Origin: Cydia pomonella
Taxonomy: Eukaryota; Arthropoda; Insecta; Lepidoptera; Tortricidae
Direction of reading: 5' to 3'
Length of the DNA: 64,000 bases
Assembly: GCF_033807575.1 (NCBI RefSeq)
Contig: NC_084704.1
Span: forward strand, 12,175,056 to 12,239,055
Part shown: piece after piece, positions 32,060 through 41,060 of the stretch
How the letters are laid out: each line of letters begins with the position of its first letter
Position numbering within the stretch: the stretch's first letter is position 1
The notes under the pieces: model-generated
The model's database searches: none
What the model saw: only the letters and a program-made list of their open reading frames with translations
Told to the model about the DNA's origin: nothing
Program-made: the position numbers and the translations under genes

Positions 32060-32627
32060 ATAGACCAATAGTGGGACCGGATTTTTGCCCTATAAGTTTC
32101 GATAATTCTAAAGAGTGAAAAGTGATGTTTATCTGGTATGGGACATATTTTTAAGCATATTTGTAATATATGAAGAAAATTTAGAACGAGCGTTAGATAT
32201 AAATAAGGTATTTATGTATTTTTATTGATGAATTTTGAATATTGAATTAAAGTACAAAATTTAAGCATCGTCTTTTATAATATGTATGAGGCTTTATGCT
32301 ATCAAATTTTTAGAAAAAAAATCAACGTGCTACTTTGTCAAACTCAAATTAGCTTATTATTTTGTCAATATTGAATTAAAGTTTGAAAAATCCACAATAT
32401 CATATCTAAATTCTTAAGTTAATAGGCAAGGCAAAAAATTAGAAGAGTAGGATATGTGCTTTACAATTAATATGCGTTTTTTGTCCTGTAAGATCTAATA
32501 TTGAATTAAAGTCCGTAGAGATAAGTCTATTCCTATAAAATAATATATGCAGCCATTTTATGGAAAGGTAGAAATATCTGTGTGTAGCTTGCATTGTAAT
32601 AGTAAAATCAACTTAAAAAGGCGCGAA
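32060..32627 (+). repeat. Four-unit ~130-bp diverged tandem array, plus orientation
   Basis: The word ATATTGAATTAAAGT occurs at 32239, 32368 and 32498 (spacing 129 and 130), and a degenerate ATAATTCTAAAGAGT at 32102 (spacing 137). A second box of the TTTAGAA / TTAGAA / GTAGAA type lies about 70 bases after each first box (32180, 32309, 32438, 32567). Between boxes the units have diverged strongly. The array ends in a GC-rich block. A mirror copy is at 37218-37680. Confidence 0.75.
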
Positions 32628-32765
32628 ATTCATAACCACGCCGCGCTGGTCCGTCAACATGTCGGCTCGGCGCGCGGGAGCCTATCGTAGCCGACCTAGT
32701 GAGCGATAGATACCTCGCCCCGCCCGCGCCCCCCGCTCAGCTTCGCAAGCGCTGTTTGTCTTTTC
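32620..32765. promoter_or_regulatory. GC-rich, CpG-dense block after the 130-bp array
   Basis: In an AT-rich setting, this block holds CGCCGCGCTGGTCCGTC, GGCTCGGCGCGCGGGAGCC, GCCCCGCCCGCGCCCCCCGC and CTTCGCAAGCG. It lies between the array and a broken ORF that starts at 32862, where a promoter or 5' UTR would be expected. Promoter function is inferred from position and base composition only. A comparable block (36990-37090) flanks the mirrored array. Confidence 0.4.
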
Positions 32766-32861
32766 TTTAAAATCATTCATTTGTTTGTTTATCGTGCACA
32801 TAAATTAGATGCGGACATTACATGAATTTAATTATAGAATAAAAGTTATTATGACTTCAAA

Positions 32862-33270
32862 ATGAGTGAAAAATGTTTGATATGTGTACTGTACTGACTT
32901 AGTAACAGAGAAAAAACGAGGAATTGAGCAGTTAATAACTGCGAGCAAATAATCTTTCTTGGTGATGGGAAAGTTAAATATTTCTACGGGAAGGAGGAAC
33001 TACGTTTCCATAAAAAGTGTAGATTATACATTGAGTCGAAGGCTATACCGGCGTACAAAAGACTAATGGAGGTGGCATCAGAGGGCTTACCGCGTACCAC
33101 GTTCGACGTGTTGCCTCCCTGTCATACTTACGTACGAATTTACAAGTGCGACAGAGAGGTAACACGTCGAACGTGGTTCGCGATAGGCCCTCAAATGTAC
33201 AGCCAAGTGACGATGATGAAAATTACATTTTCAAAACTTTTGTCTTTTGGTACCATTGTGTTAGCCGCCT
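32862..33270 (+). pseudogene. Broken Cys-rich ORF, probably transposon-derived, split by a MITE
   Basis: Reading across three frames gives MSEKCLICVLY, TDLVTEKKRGIEQLITASK, FLGDGKVKYFYGKEELRFHK, then KCRLYIESKAIPAYKRLMEV. After a 112-bp MITE (33081-33192) the frame continues SDDDENYIFKTFVFWYHC. The C-x2-C ... H-x3-C spacing followed by an F-x-F/I-K...C block is a layout I associate with zinc-binding N-terminal regions of uncharacterised, repetitive transposon-like proteins in animals. At least two frameshifts and the insertion make it non-functional. It starts about 100 bases after the GC-rich block, so array, GC block and ORF may be the 5' end of one element. The family is not identified. 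Confidence 0.55.
33081..33192. mobile_element. Near-palindromic MITE (GAGGGCTTACCGCG ends)
   Basis: The left half GAGGGCTTACCGCG, ACCACGTTCGACGTGTT and GCCTCCCTGTC is mirrored by GACAGAGAGGTAACACG, TCGAACGTGGT and CGCGATAGGCCCTC. The centre is CATACTTACGTACG/AATTTACAAGTG. It sits inside the Cys-rich ORF remnant, so it is a later insertion. Confidence 0.85.
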
Positions 33271-33444
33271 GTACTTACTTTCAACATATATTAGTAGTTT
33301 ATGTTACTGCTACATAATAAAAGGCATTAAAATACACGAGTGTGGGCTTAGGAAACGAACGAAGTGAGTTTCTTAAAAAGATCACACGAGTGTTTTAATG
33401 CCTAATTATCTTATACCTTTAAACGAGCAATTCTTGTATATATA

Positions 33445-33578
33445 TCTGTGGCCCTAGTGAAAAAGGGTACAAGTCTCTGGCAGTTTAGGTGTATAAGGGC
33501 ATAAGTGTTACGTGGAACTTACACCCCTTTACACCTGCGCTGCCAGAGACTTGTACTCTTTTTCACTAGGGCCACAGA
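33445..33578. mobile_element. MITE nested in the Helitron-like element (TCTGTGGCCCTAGTG ends)
   Basis: TCTGTGGCCCTAGTGAAAAAG and its complement CTTTTTCACTAGGGCCACAGA form the ends. The stems continue through GTACAAGTCTCTGGCAG / CTGCCAGAGACTTGTAC. Flanks TATATA and TATAT suggest a TA-type target. Comparison with the uninterrupted copy at 35711 (GTATATATATTTCTGTGATC) shows the insertion site. The CCCTAGTG terminal word is shared with the 30561 and 58370 elements. Confidence 0.88.
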
Positions 33579-33760
33579 TATATTTCCGGGATCTCGGAAA
33601 CGGCTCTAACGATTTTGCTGAAATTTGGTATATGAGGGTTTTTGGGGGTAAACAATCGATCTAGATTAGTCTTATGTTTGGGAAAACGCGTGTTTTCGAG
33701 TTTTCATGCGTTTTTCTTTCGACGCAGAATATGGTGGCTAATTTCGTGTTGCCGGCCACT

Positions 33761-33832
33761 GTCCGTCTGGTCCAGCGGGTTAAGATGCGGACTGCTAAAC
33801 GAGTGTTACGGGTTCGAATCTCGCCTGGTGAC
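33761..33832 (+). ncRNA. tRNA-Ser(GCT)-like core in repeat, copy 1
   Basis: This 72-nt segment has an A-box-like TGGTCCAGCGGGTTAAGA, an anticodon-loop-like GGACTGCTAAAC (GCT at the anticodon position), and a B-box-like GGTTCGAATCTCG. The acceptor stem pairs at only three outer positions, so it is not a functional tRNA. It could serve as a pol III promoter or be a captured tRNA pseudogene. The same core is at 35925-35996 and 56414-56485 (-). Confidence 0.65.
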
Positions 33833-34070
33833 TAACTTTTGTTTTTTTTTATATGTTCAATTTTATATATAATTTTTTAATTTTTATTGTTTTAGACAAG
33901 TTTAATTTAGTAAAAGAATGTAGTTAAGATTATCACCTATACACCACCATATTACAATAAATAGTTAATTATAACCGAGCAAAGCTCGGTCGCCCAGGTA
34001 CTGTATAGTTATTGCAGGTAGTTCGCAATCACATTTTTAGCACAGGCATTATAAGAGAGGTATGGGCATT

Positions 34071-34395
34071 GTAAATGTCATCTGGCTCTGTGTGGTAGGG
34101 CACAGCACAGCGGATGTCATTCCAGATCTAGAGCAGAACCCAACTGGGGAAGTACCTCCACCTTACAGAAAATCGCAGCCAAATAACACTAGACCCTACT
34201 CATAGTGTTGTGTTCCTGCCGGTGAGTAAGGTTGCCAGAGCTCAACGAGGGGTGGGAGGGTGTTAGGGTCGGCAACGCGCATGTAACTCCTCTGGAGTTG
34301 CAGGCGTACATAGGCTACGGATACTGCTTACCATCAGGCAGGCCGTATGCTTGTTTGCCACCGACGTAGTATAAAAATAAATAAAAAAAACACAC
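34071..34395 (+). mobile_element. SINE-like element with LINE-type tail
   Basis: The body has GGGCACAGCACAGCGGATG, CCAGATCTAGAGCAGAACC, AACTGGGGAAGTACCTCC and GAGTAAGGTTGCCAGAGCTC. It then shares the tail GGGTCGGCAACGCGCATGTAACTCC...GGCCGTATGCTTGTTTGCC with LINE fragments in this window and ends in A-rich (AAATAAATAAAAAAAA). It is non-coding. I recognise the whole as a common lepidopteran short repeat; sharing a 3' tail with a LINE is the usual sign of a SINE mobilised by that LINE. No target duplication was found. Confidence 0.7.
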
Positions 34396-34615
34396 ACAAT
34401 TAAAATATTTCATATGACATGTGCTAATTATTTGTCTCAGTGTAAACAAAAATATAACATAATTATGATATCAATTTTCAAATTCAAAATGGCGGACATG
34501 TTTTATAACTTATTTTAAGAAATTATGAGTAGTTTAAGACTTTAAAAAGCAAGAAATTGTTTCTTGCTTCTGTTTGTATTTGTATCATGTAGTATTTGAT
34601 GTTTTCATTATTTTT

Positions 34616-35245
34616 GAAAGTCCTCAGGGTGCCGATTACGAAAATGACATCCATTATGGAACCCAAGATGGCGGACATTCATTTTTCTTAAAAATCGGTA
34701 TGGGTGTCATCTCCGAGGTTCTTCGAGGTACCGATTACGAAAATGACGTCCATTTTGCAATCCAAGATGGCGAACATTATTTTTTCTTAAAAATCAATAT
34801 GGGTGTCATCTCCGAGGTTCCTCGGGGATCCGATTACGAAAATGACGTTCATTTTGAAATCCAAGATGGCGGAAATTATTTTTTCTTAAGTCGATATGGG
34901 TGTCATATCCGAGGTTCCTCGGGATTCCGATTACGAAAATGACGTCTATTTTGAAATCCAAGATGGCGGACATTAATTTTTCTTAAAAATCGATATGGGT
35001 GTCATCTCCGAGGTTCCTCGTGGATCCGATTACGAAAATGACGTTCATTTTGAAATCCAAGATGGCGGAAATTATTTTTTCTTAAAAGTCGATATGGGTG
35101 TCATATCCGAGGTTCCTCAGGATTCCGATTACGAAAATGACGTCTATTTTGAAATCCAAGATGGCGGACATTAATTTTTCTTAAAAATCGATATGGGTGT
35201 CATCTCCGAGGTTCCTCGGGGTTCCAATTACAAAAATGACGTCAA
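34616..35245 (+). repeat. 99-bp tandem repeat with CAAGATGGCGGA words, about 6.5 units
   Basis: CCGATTACGAAAATGACG-type words start at 34632, 34731, 34830, 34927, 35026, 35125 and, degenerate, 35224: 99, 99, 97, 99, 99 and 99 bp. Each unit has GTCATCTCCGAGGTTCCTCGGG, a CAAGATGGCGGA word, and TTTTTTCTTAAAAATCGATATGGG. Because 99 is divisible by three, a 122-codon frame (34574-34942) reads as 33-residue repeats until the 97-bp unit breaks it. I regard this as satellite, not gene. Confidence 0.9.
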
Positions 35246-35329
35246 TTTTGGCGGTTCTTGTTGGTGCAGATTTCAAAAATAGAGACCATTTTAGTATTAA
35301 AGGTGGTTGATATCACGGCTACACACATC

Positions 35330-35510
35330 GACACCCATTTCAAAAAGTAGCGTCCTCCATATTTATTTTCAAAATAGATGCCATTTTTGAAATCCACACC
35401 CCTAAAAACCCAGAAAACAACACCCATGACGACTTTTTCAAAAAAGTGACGTCCGCCATCTTTATTTCCAAAATGGACGTCATTTGTAAAATTAGTACCA
35501 TACATCATAC
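35330..35510 (-). repeat. Diverged inverted relatives of the 99-bp repeat
   Basis: On the minus strand, CAAAATGGCGTC-like words and AAGATGGCGGACGTCACTTTTT recur with ~100-bp spacing (CATTTCAAAAAGTAGCGTCCTCC, then GACTTTTTCAAAAAAGTGACGTCCGCC on the plus strand). They face the main array, giving an inverted arrangement with a ~90-bp gap. Confidence 0.6.
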
Positions 35511-35710
35511 AACATGAAAACTAAAAACATTTCCATCCTCTTTTGGGCAGTTGTGTAAGTCTGTGATAACCCTAGGTAGGTACGGAGACCTTGAGCGGTG
35601 TCGGCATTTACGCAAACATCAAAGGCGTCGGCCCACTGTTACTTTTTACACTGTGCTTTTACTGTGTAAACGAAAACGTCACATGATATATCAAAAGAAA
35701 AGTTATTTTA

Positions 35711-36271
35711 TCTTATACCTTTAAACGAGCAATTCTTGTATATATATTTCTGTGATCTCGGAAACGGCTCTAACGATTTCGCTGAAATTTGGTATATAGG
35801 GGTTTTTGTGGGTATACAATCTATCTAGATTAGTCTTATGTTTGGGAAAACGCGTGTTTTCGAGTTTTCATGCGTTTTTCTTTCGACGCAGAATATGGTG
35901 ACTAATTTCGTGTTGCCGGCCACTGTCCGTCTGGTCCAGCGGGTTAAGACGCGGACTGCTAAACGAGTGTTACGGGTTCGAATCTCGCCCGGTGACTAAC
36001 TTTTGTTTTTTTTTATATGTTCAAGTTTATATATAATTTTTTAATTTTTATTGTTTTACACAAGTTTAATTTAGTAAAAAAAAAATGACCTATGTATTAA
36101 GAGAAATCGACAATAGATGGCGTTACTCTGTGACAAGTGCTGTAAGGTTAAAATCGATTGTAAATAATAATAATTGTCAGTTCACATTTTACTTTTTAAG
36201 TTTATGTAGATTATCACCACCATATTACAATAAATAGTTATAACCGAGCAAAGCTCGGTCGCCCAGGTACT
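35711..36271 (+). mobile_element. Helitron-like non-autonomous element, copy 2
   Basis: It has the same ends as copy 1 (TCTTATACCTTTAAACGAGC and ACCGAGCAAAGCTCGGTCGCCCAGGTACT). It lacks the nested MITE, but has an extra ~100-bp stretch near 36090-36190 that copy 1 does not show. The ORF that reads through the equivalent region in copies 1 and 3 is a shared translation of the repeat, not a gene. Confidence 0.7.
35925..35996 (+). ncRNA. tRNA-Ser(GCT)-like core in repeat, copy 2
   Basis: Nearly identical to 33761-33832, with AAGACGCGG in place of AAGATGCGG and GCCCGG in place of GCCTGG. Confidence 0.65.
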
Positions 36272-36288
36272 ATATTACTAACTGTACT

Positions 36289-36397
36289 AGGTTGCCTTTT
36301 TAACAAGTTGGTCCAGTCCATGGTTGCCTACATTTTATATAAAAATCGGTTAATCTAGGCGACCATTAACTGGACCAACTTTTTTAATACGGCAACT
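36289..36397. mobile_element. MITE with AGGTTGCC ends and GTTGGTCCAGT stem
   Basis: AGGTTGCCTTTTTAACAAGTT and GGTCCAGT at the left pair with ACTGGACC, AACTTTTTTAATACGGCAACT at the right. About 109 bp, non-coding, immediately downstream of Helitron-like copy 2. Confidence 0.75.
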
Positions 36398-36639
36398 TTC
36401 AAATAAGCTTTCATTTGATATATCATACGATGAAATAACAAACAAAAAAACTATCCGTACGCAATCTTACAAGGCAACCTATTTGAAATGTATCACTGTG
36501 AATTTTGTCTCACATTTGTTTCTTATCAGAAATAAATAACTTGAGGGTGCATATACCTTATAACGTATCTCTATATAACTATCGGTTATCAATATTAGCA
36601 TTAGCGGTTAACAACAACATTCCCCTTAAAACAAATAAC

Positions 36640-36868
36640 TATCGCGAGGAAAATACCAAGTCCAAACATCTGAAAAAAATCGGGAAAGAAAAGCTGCAAC
36701 TGGCTTTTAAAATGGTACAAGGAAGGGTGGTCATCTGTATGAGAATGTGTTTTTTTGTCTCTATTTGACCCAATGGTTGACTGGTAGAGAATGCCTTTTG
36801 GCATTAAGTCCGCCATTTGTGTTTTTTTTTTTGTTTGTGCAATAAAGTTTAAATAAATAAATAATATT
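36640..36868 (+). pseudogene. LINE 3' end (GCAATAAAGTTTAAATAAATAAATA tail)
   Basis: TTGACTGGTAGAGAATGCC, GGCATTAAGTCCGCC and a terminal GCAATAAAGTTTAAATAAATAAATA form a 3' tail I know from abundant lepidopteran RTE-type LINEs. Upstream, the reading QGRVVICMRMCFFVSI is ORF noise or the last remnant of ORF2. Strongly 5'-truncated. It abuts the GC-rich block that faces the mirrored 130-bp array and may have truncated that element. Confidence 0.6.
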
Positions 36869-36989
36869 CATGTAACGCGATAACGAATTCTACGTGAATG
36901 AAACCGCGGGCAATACCTATTATAGTAACAACAAAATAACAATTTTCCATTGCTATTAATTTAAAACACGCTTTAGGAATTTTTTTGAT

Positions 36990-37095
36990 GGACCGTAGAC
37001 GCAGTCAAGGGCACCCCGCTCCCCACTACCGTTGTTCGCTGCCTCCTGCCACAGCGCGCGGCGCGCGCAAACTTGCCGCGCGTTTGAAACGTAAC
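36990..37095. promoter_or_regulatory. GC-rich block facing the mirrored 130-bp array
   Basis: CCCCGCTCCCCACTACCG, CTGCCTCCTGCCAC and AGCGCGCGGCGCGCGC stand out from the AT-rich surroundings. On the minus strand it follows the last ~130-bp unit (from 37232) just as the block at 32620 follows the plus-strand array. Regulatory function is only inferred. Confidence 0.35.
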
Positions 37096-37680
37096 GTATT
37101 TATATAAGCAAGGAATGCATACATATCAGTAATGAGTGTCGCCGTGATTTTATATTTCTAAATTTTTGCTTAGTAACTGAGATCATTGTTGATGATCGAT
37201 TATTATTAACTCTACAAACTTTAATTCAATATCAGCTATACTGCTTAACCTGAAATCAATATCTAGACAAGCACATTGTCTACATGTCTAACTTTTTACT
37301 AGAATACTAAGTTGATCGATAATATCGTAATTTTGCAATATCAGCAACTCTAATTCTATATTTACAAAATAACTCGTGTTTTTACGTTTACCAGAAAGCA
37401 GCTGTTCCAGATTTCTAAAAACTGAAAATTGTACATAAATTGAAGTGTTATTCGATATGCTAAAGTTTTCTGTAACTTTAATTCTATATTTACTTAGTTA
37501 TTAGCAAAAATTAAAATATTTAAATATAACCGAAAGCTCAACCTTAAAATTTCTAACTTTTTACCAAAGTATTATTTAACATACTCCCAATGACATATCA
37601 AAAAAGAAAAAACTTTAATATTATCGAAACCCATTTTTGTTCAACCGCTGGTCTATAATTGGGCCCAAATAATGCTTTTA
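37096..37680 (-). repeat. Four-unit ~130-bp array, minus orientation
   Basis: The complement of ATATTGAATTAAAGT is found at 37218-37232, then variants at 37347-37361 (ACTCTAATTCTATAT), 37475-37489 (ACTTTAATTCTATAT) and 37612-37626 (degenerate): spacings 129, 128 and 137. A TTAGAA-type second box lies ~70 bases after each (for example 37413-37421). The first and last units share further matches with the plus array, such as GTTTCGATAAT before the outermost box and GTAGAG after the innermost. Confidence 0.75.
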
Positions 37681-39132
37681 GTAGCAACCGTAAGAGTAGT
37701 TAATTAACTGTTTAATTATTCATTACGTCGTAGTTACAGAGTGGTATACTATATTCGTACCAGATAGCTGTTATCCTCCACCTAATATTTACAGAAAGTA
37801 CTCGAGCATAATAAATAAATAATCGATTTAACAAGGTTAGTTAAAAGTTGTGCTCTCTTACAACAACACATTTACTTGATTATTGGTGCACTCAAACTTA
37901 CTGATATAAAGTTCCTTCTCTCGATAAATTTTCATTTATTCGATAGGGGTATTACAGTAAACAAATCCTAATACTATAAATGTCAAAAATTATGGAAATT
38001 ATTTCTTATATAATTCTCATAGATATGTGTATGTTATGTATGTATAACCTAGAAAAGGACATATAGCAAAACAACCAAGGACCAATAATAGTGCTCATTC
38101 ATTACTCAAATGTATGAGGAATTTTAACACAGATATGTCACATTCTGGACAGAGTAGAGGAGTCACTACCAACTTCACTATCGATTTGCCAGACAAACCA
38201 ACAAATAAATATTGCTTGTTCTGATAAAATATATGGATACAGTCAGTTACAGAGCATTAAAGTGTCGGTATTAGACCCTAGAGAGCAGTAAAATCACGTA
38301 GTAGGATACAAATGTTGGGAAAGAAAGTAATTTATCGCAAAAGGTTTCAAAGGAAGCAATCCGTTGCAGGTAATTTCAATAAAAATCGGATTCATCTTTC
38401 CGTATGAGTTTTTTAACTGTCTGTGGTATATACATATATACTCTAAAATATAATGAAATAGAATAGCTCATATAAATAGGTCAAGGCGAAGGGATTTCGG
38501 CAAAACATATGCGATTGATACTTCTGCCGCCCCAGCGGTATTAGTACGATTGCGGAGCGGAAGCAGATATCCGTCATTTTCTAACTGTAACTTTAAAATA
38601 GGCGGGTAGTCTATCTCGCAGCTAGGACCCGTATATATGTATTTCTAGGTATTGAAATCACATCACACGTACGTACACGTATCACGTGACCAATTACAGT
38701 CCAAACTTTTCTTTTCTTTCGTGTCGATAGAGAGTTGCGATCTCTATTCTACGCCACACAAAAATCTTGTTTGCTTCTATATCCTCACTCATATCTCTGT
38801 CGATTTTAACATAATTATCAGTGATTCAAATAGTGAATGTTTTATACGTTAGGAAGGTTTATGGTTATGTTGCACTTGAATTGATTTGCTCAGATTGATG
38901 ATAAGTATTCGTGGTCAAAGCCTGCTATTATTAGCTGAAGCTGTGGTGTGCGGCTTCTAAACAGTGCCTTTGATGGCGAACATCATTGATTAACTCTGTC
39001 ATTACTGACACCTTTTACCAAACAGTTTTCATATGACCTACCACCTACCCACTTAATGTAATGGGAAATTAACTCTTCGTGTGTAATATTACATAGCTGT
39101 AAATCACGTACTTAATATACATAATAAACGTT
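37681..39132. other. 1.45 kb AT-rich, no gene
   Basis: A GC-richer patch at 38515-38575 (CTGCCGCCCCAGCGG, GCGGAGCGGAAGC) is not explained. The frame at 38652-38852 has no motif. Nothing else is recognised. Confidence 0.4.
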
Positions 39133-39333
39133 GGCGTTGAAACTCTAGGTCCATGGGGTCCCAGCGCGCACAAGTTTTTTGGAGAAATCTCGAAACGTCT
39201 GGTTGATGTAACTGGTGACCGAAGAGCTGGCGGCTTCCTCGCACATCGTATCAGTATCGCGATACAACGAGGAAATGCCACCAGCATCCTTGGTACAATG
39301 CCTCAAGGGCCTATTTTAGATATAATAAGCTAG
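39133..39333 (+). pseudogene. C-terminal fragment of the 26-27 kb retroelement family
   Basis: The frame reads GVETLGPWGPSAHKFFGEIS, KRLVDVTGDRRAGGFLAHRI, SIAIQRGNATSILGTMPQGP and ILDIIS to TAG at 39331. It lines up with 27444-27814 from VETLGPWGP onward and preserves the natural C-terminus that is interrupted there. It is 5'-truncated at GVET, with no RT upstream, and is followed by AT-rich tail sequence. Confidence 0.8.
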
Positions 39334-39473
39334 TTATAGTAATCATCTGTATATATCCATTATGTTTATTATCAATAAATTTCTTAATTATTGTATATAC
39401 ATATATAAGGTATATATTACATATTACACATCTCGAAAGAGTACCAACATAACATTAAACTCCTTCAAAATTA

Positions 39474-39960
39474 TATCCCACTAAAAACATTTTCATGTAA
39501 AATGTTGCCAAGACGAAACCATAAGGCTCGCACAGTAAAAAAGTTATCAGATCTCATGTAGAGCCAAGCTTCAAACTCTACAAGCCCTAACTTCACAAAC
39601 TCTACCTTAGTCAAAATATGTGGCTTGGCCGTTTCGTTATTACAAGAGCTATTAAACCTACTTATAACAAAAAAATAATGAACAGTGAATACACTTTTTA
39701 TCTTACGCCCATGGGATTTTTATCTCACCGTCATGGCTACCGTCATTTATGACCGGTTTTTTTGTGAATTTTTCCCATTTTAATTTATTAGATTTAATTT
39801 CTTTTTGTTTCTTATGATAATCTTCCATCGCCTAATTTAAAGGTATATAAAAATCCTGAAATATGTATCTTATTATTTATAACAAGGAGTCCCTATGTAA
39901 ATTTTTAGGGGTCTCTATTGTTTCCCATAAAGTTTTAAGTCATAATGTATTGTTTGTCCG
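39474..39960 (+). repeat. AACATTTTCATGTAAAATGTTGCCAAG family, fragment 1
   Basis: It matches the larger copy at 58104-59250 in order: AAATGTTGCCAAGACGAAACC, AGTTATCAGATCTCATGTAG, AAGCTTCAAACTCTACAAGC, ATGATAATCTTCCATCGCC and ATAACAAGGAGTCCCTATG. It lacks the internal insertion of that copy. Non-coding; class unknown. Confidence 0.7.
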
Positions 39961-40015
39961 CATTTTCGTTAGCCATAATTTGGTTTTTCTTAGAAACGCG
40001 TAACTTTTCAGGATT

Positions 40016-41060
40016 GCTATAAAGCAACAGAATTATAGATCAACTATGTTATATAATAGGGTCGGTGTACCTCAAGGGACTATACTTGGACCTTTATTGT
40101 TCCTTTTATATAGTAACGATTTGCCTCTAATTACAAATCGCCGTTGTACCTTATTTGTGGACAATCAAAATTATGAGAATGTTATTAATAATGCTATTAC
40201 TGACATAATTAAATGGTTAAATCATAATAATTTATAAGTTAATGTTGATAAAACAAAGTACATCCAATTTATTAATAGAAGAGGTAAGAAGGAGAAATTG
40301 TATATAGCTTATAACGGACAGACTTTCGTAGAATGTGATACCACTACACGTTCTTAGGGTTTGCCCTGGATGATGTACTTGGAAAATGCATGTGGATAAA
40401 GTATGCTCAAAAATTAATAGATTTGTATATGTTTTATGGCGATTGACACGCATAACTGATATGAAAACCGCTATAATGTCGTATCATGCTTTTGTTGTAT
40501 CCAATTGAAGGTAGGGTATTTTGATTTGGGGAAATTCATCATATGTAAATCATGCCCTTATAGCACAAAAACAATGCATTAGAGCAATATGCAACATGCC
40601 TAGAAGAACATCTTGTGTAAGTTCGTTTATTAAACTGAAATTGTTAACGATTCACTCGATTTATATATACGAAGTCTGTGTATTTGTTAAATTACACCCC
40701 GATATATTCGTCATGAAAAGAGATATAATCAATTTTAATACTAGATATCCTGACAGGCTAGTACTCCCTAAAATGCATACAGTCATGAAAAACAAAAGCT
40801 GTTACGCAATGTGCGTTAAAATATTTAACAGACTGCCTGATGAGGTTAAACAACTACCCTTCAATAAATTTAAAAACAAACTGTACTCTTTTCTTGTTGA
40901 CAAGTGTTACTACAGTCTGAAGGAATTTTTCGATAACGGACTGTACATTTTATATTAATTGACTGTAAATTTTATAATTTGTTTGTATCAGTAACAGTCC
41001 ACGTTTATGAATTAACGGCTTTATGACAAGTTTAATAATGCATGTATTGTTGAAAATAAT
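40016..41060 (+). pseudogene. Jockey-like LINE reverse transcriptase remnant
   Basis: A first frame (40046-40237) reads RVGVPQGTILGPLLFLLYSN, the RT palm motif B, then LFVDNQN where a functional element has F.DD. The catalytic aspartate pair is damaged. After an in-frame stop it continues VNVDKTKYIQFINRRGKK. Frameshifts follow, then 40521-40958 gives IWGNSSYVNHALIAQKQCIR, AICNMPRR, and a C-terminus ending NRLPDEVKQLPFNKFKNKLY with SFLVDKCYY. This layout is that of CR1/Jockey-type ORF2. The 5' part is missing. Its 3' UTR is split by the foldback element 41061-41782. Confidence 0.8.

Larger units (their letters stand above)
33409..34002 (+). mobile_element. Helitron-like non-autonomous element, copy 1
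   Basis: It begins TCTTATACCTTTAAACGAGC and ends with the hairpin ACCGAGCAAAGCTCGGT followed by CGCCCAGGTACT. Three copies share these ends (also 35711-36271 and, inverted, 56269-56716). There are no terminal inverted repeats. A 3'-proximal hairpin, a 5' TC and no clear target duplication suggest a Helitron, though the 3' end is not a perfect CTRR. It contains CTCGGAAACGGCTCTAACGA, a tRNA-like core at 33761-33832, and a nested MITE at 33445-33578 absent from the other two copies. Confidence 0.7.

Noticed and set aside
33761..33832. Functional tRNA-Ser gene
   Set aside because: The acceptor stem does not pair beyond three positions, and the same core is embedded in a three-copy repeat.
34574..34942. 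122-codon ORF with 33-residue repeats
   Set aside because: It results from the 99-bp satellite period; a 97-bp unit breaks the frame and the repeat continues unchanged.
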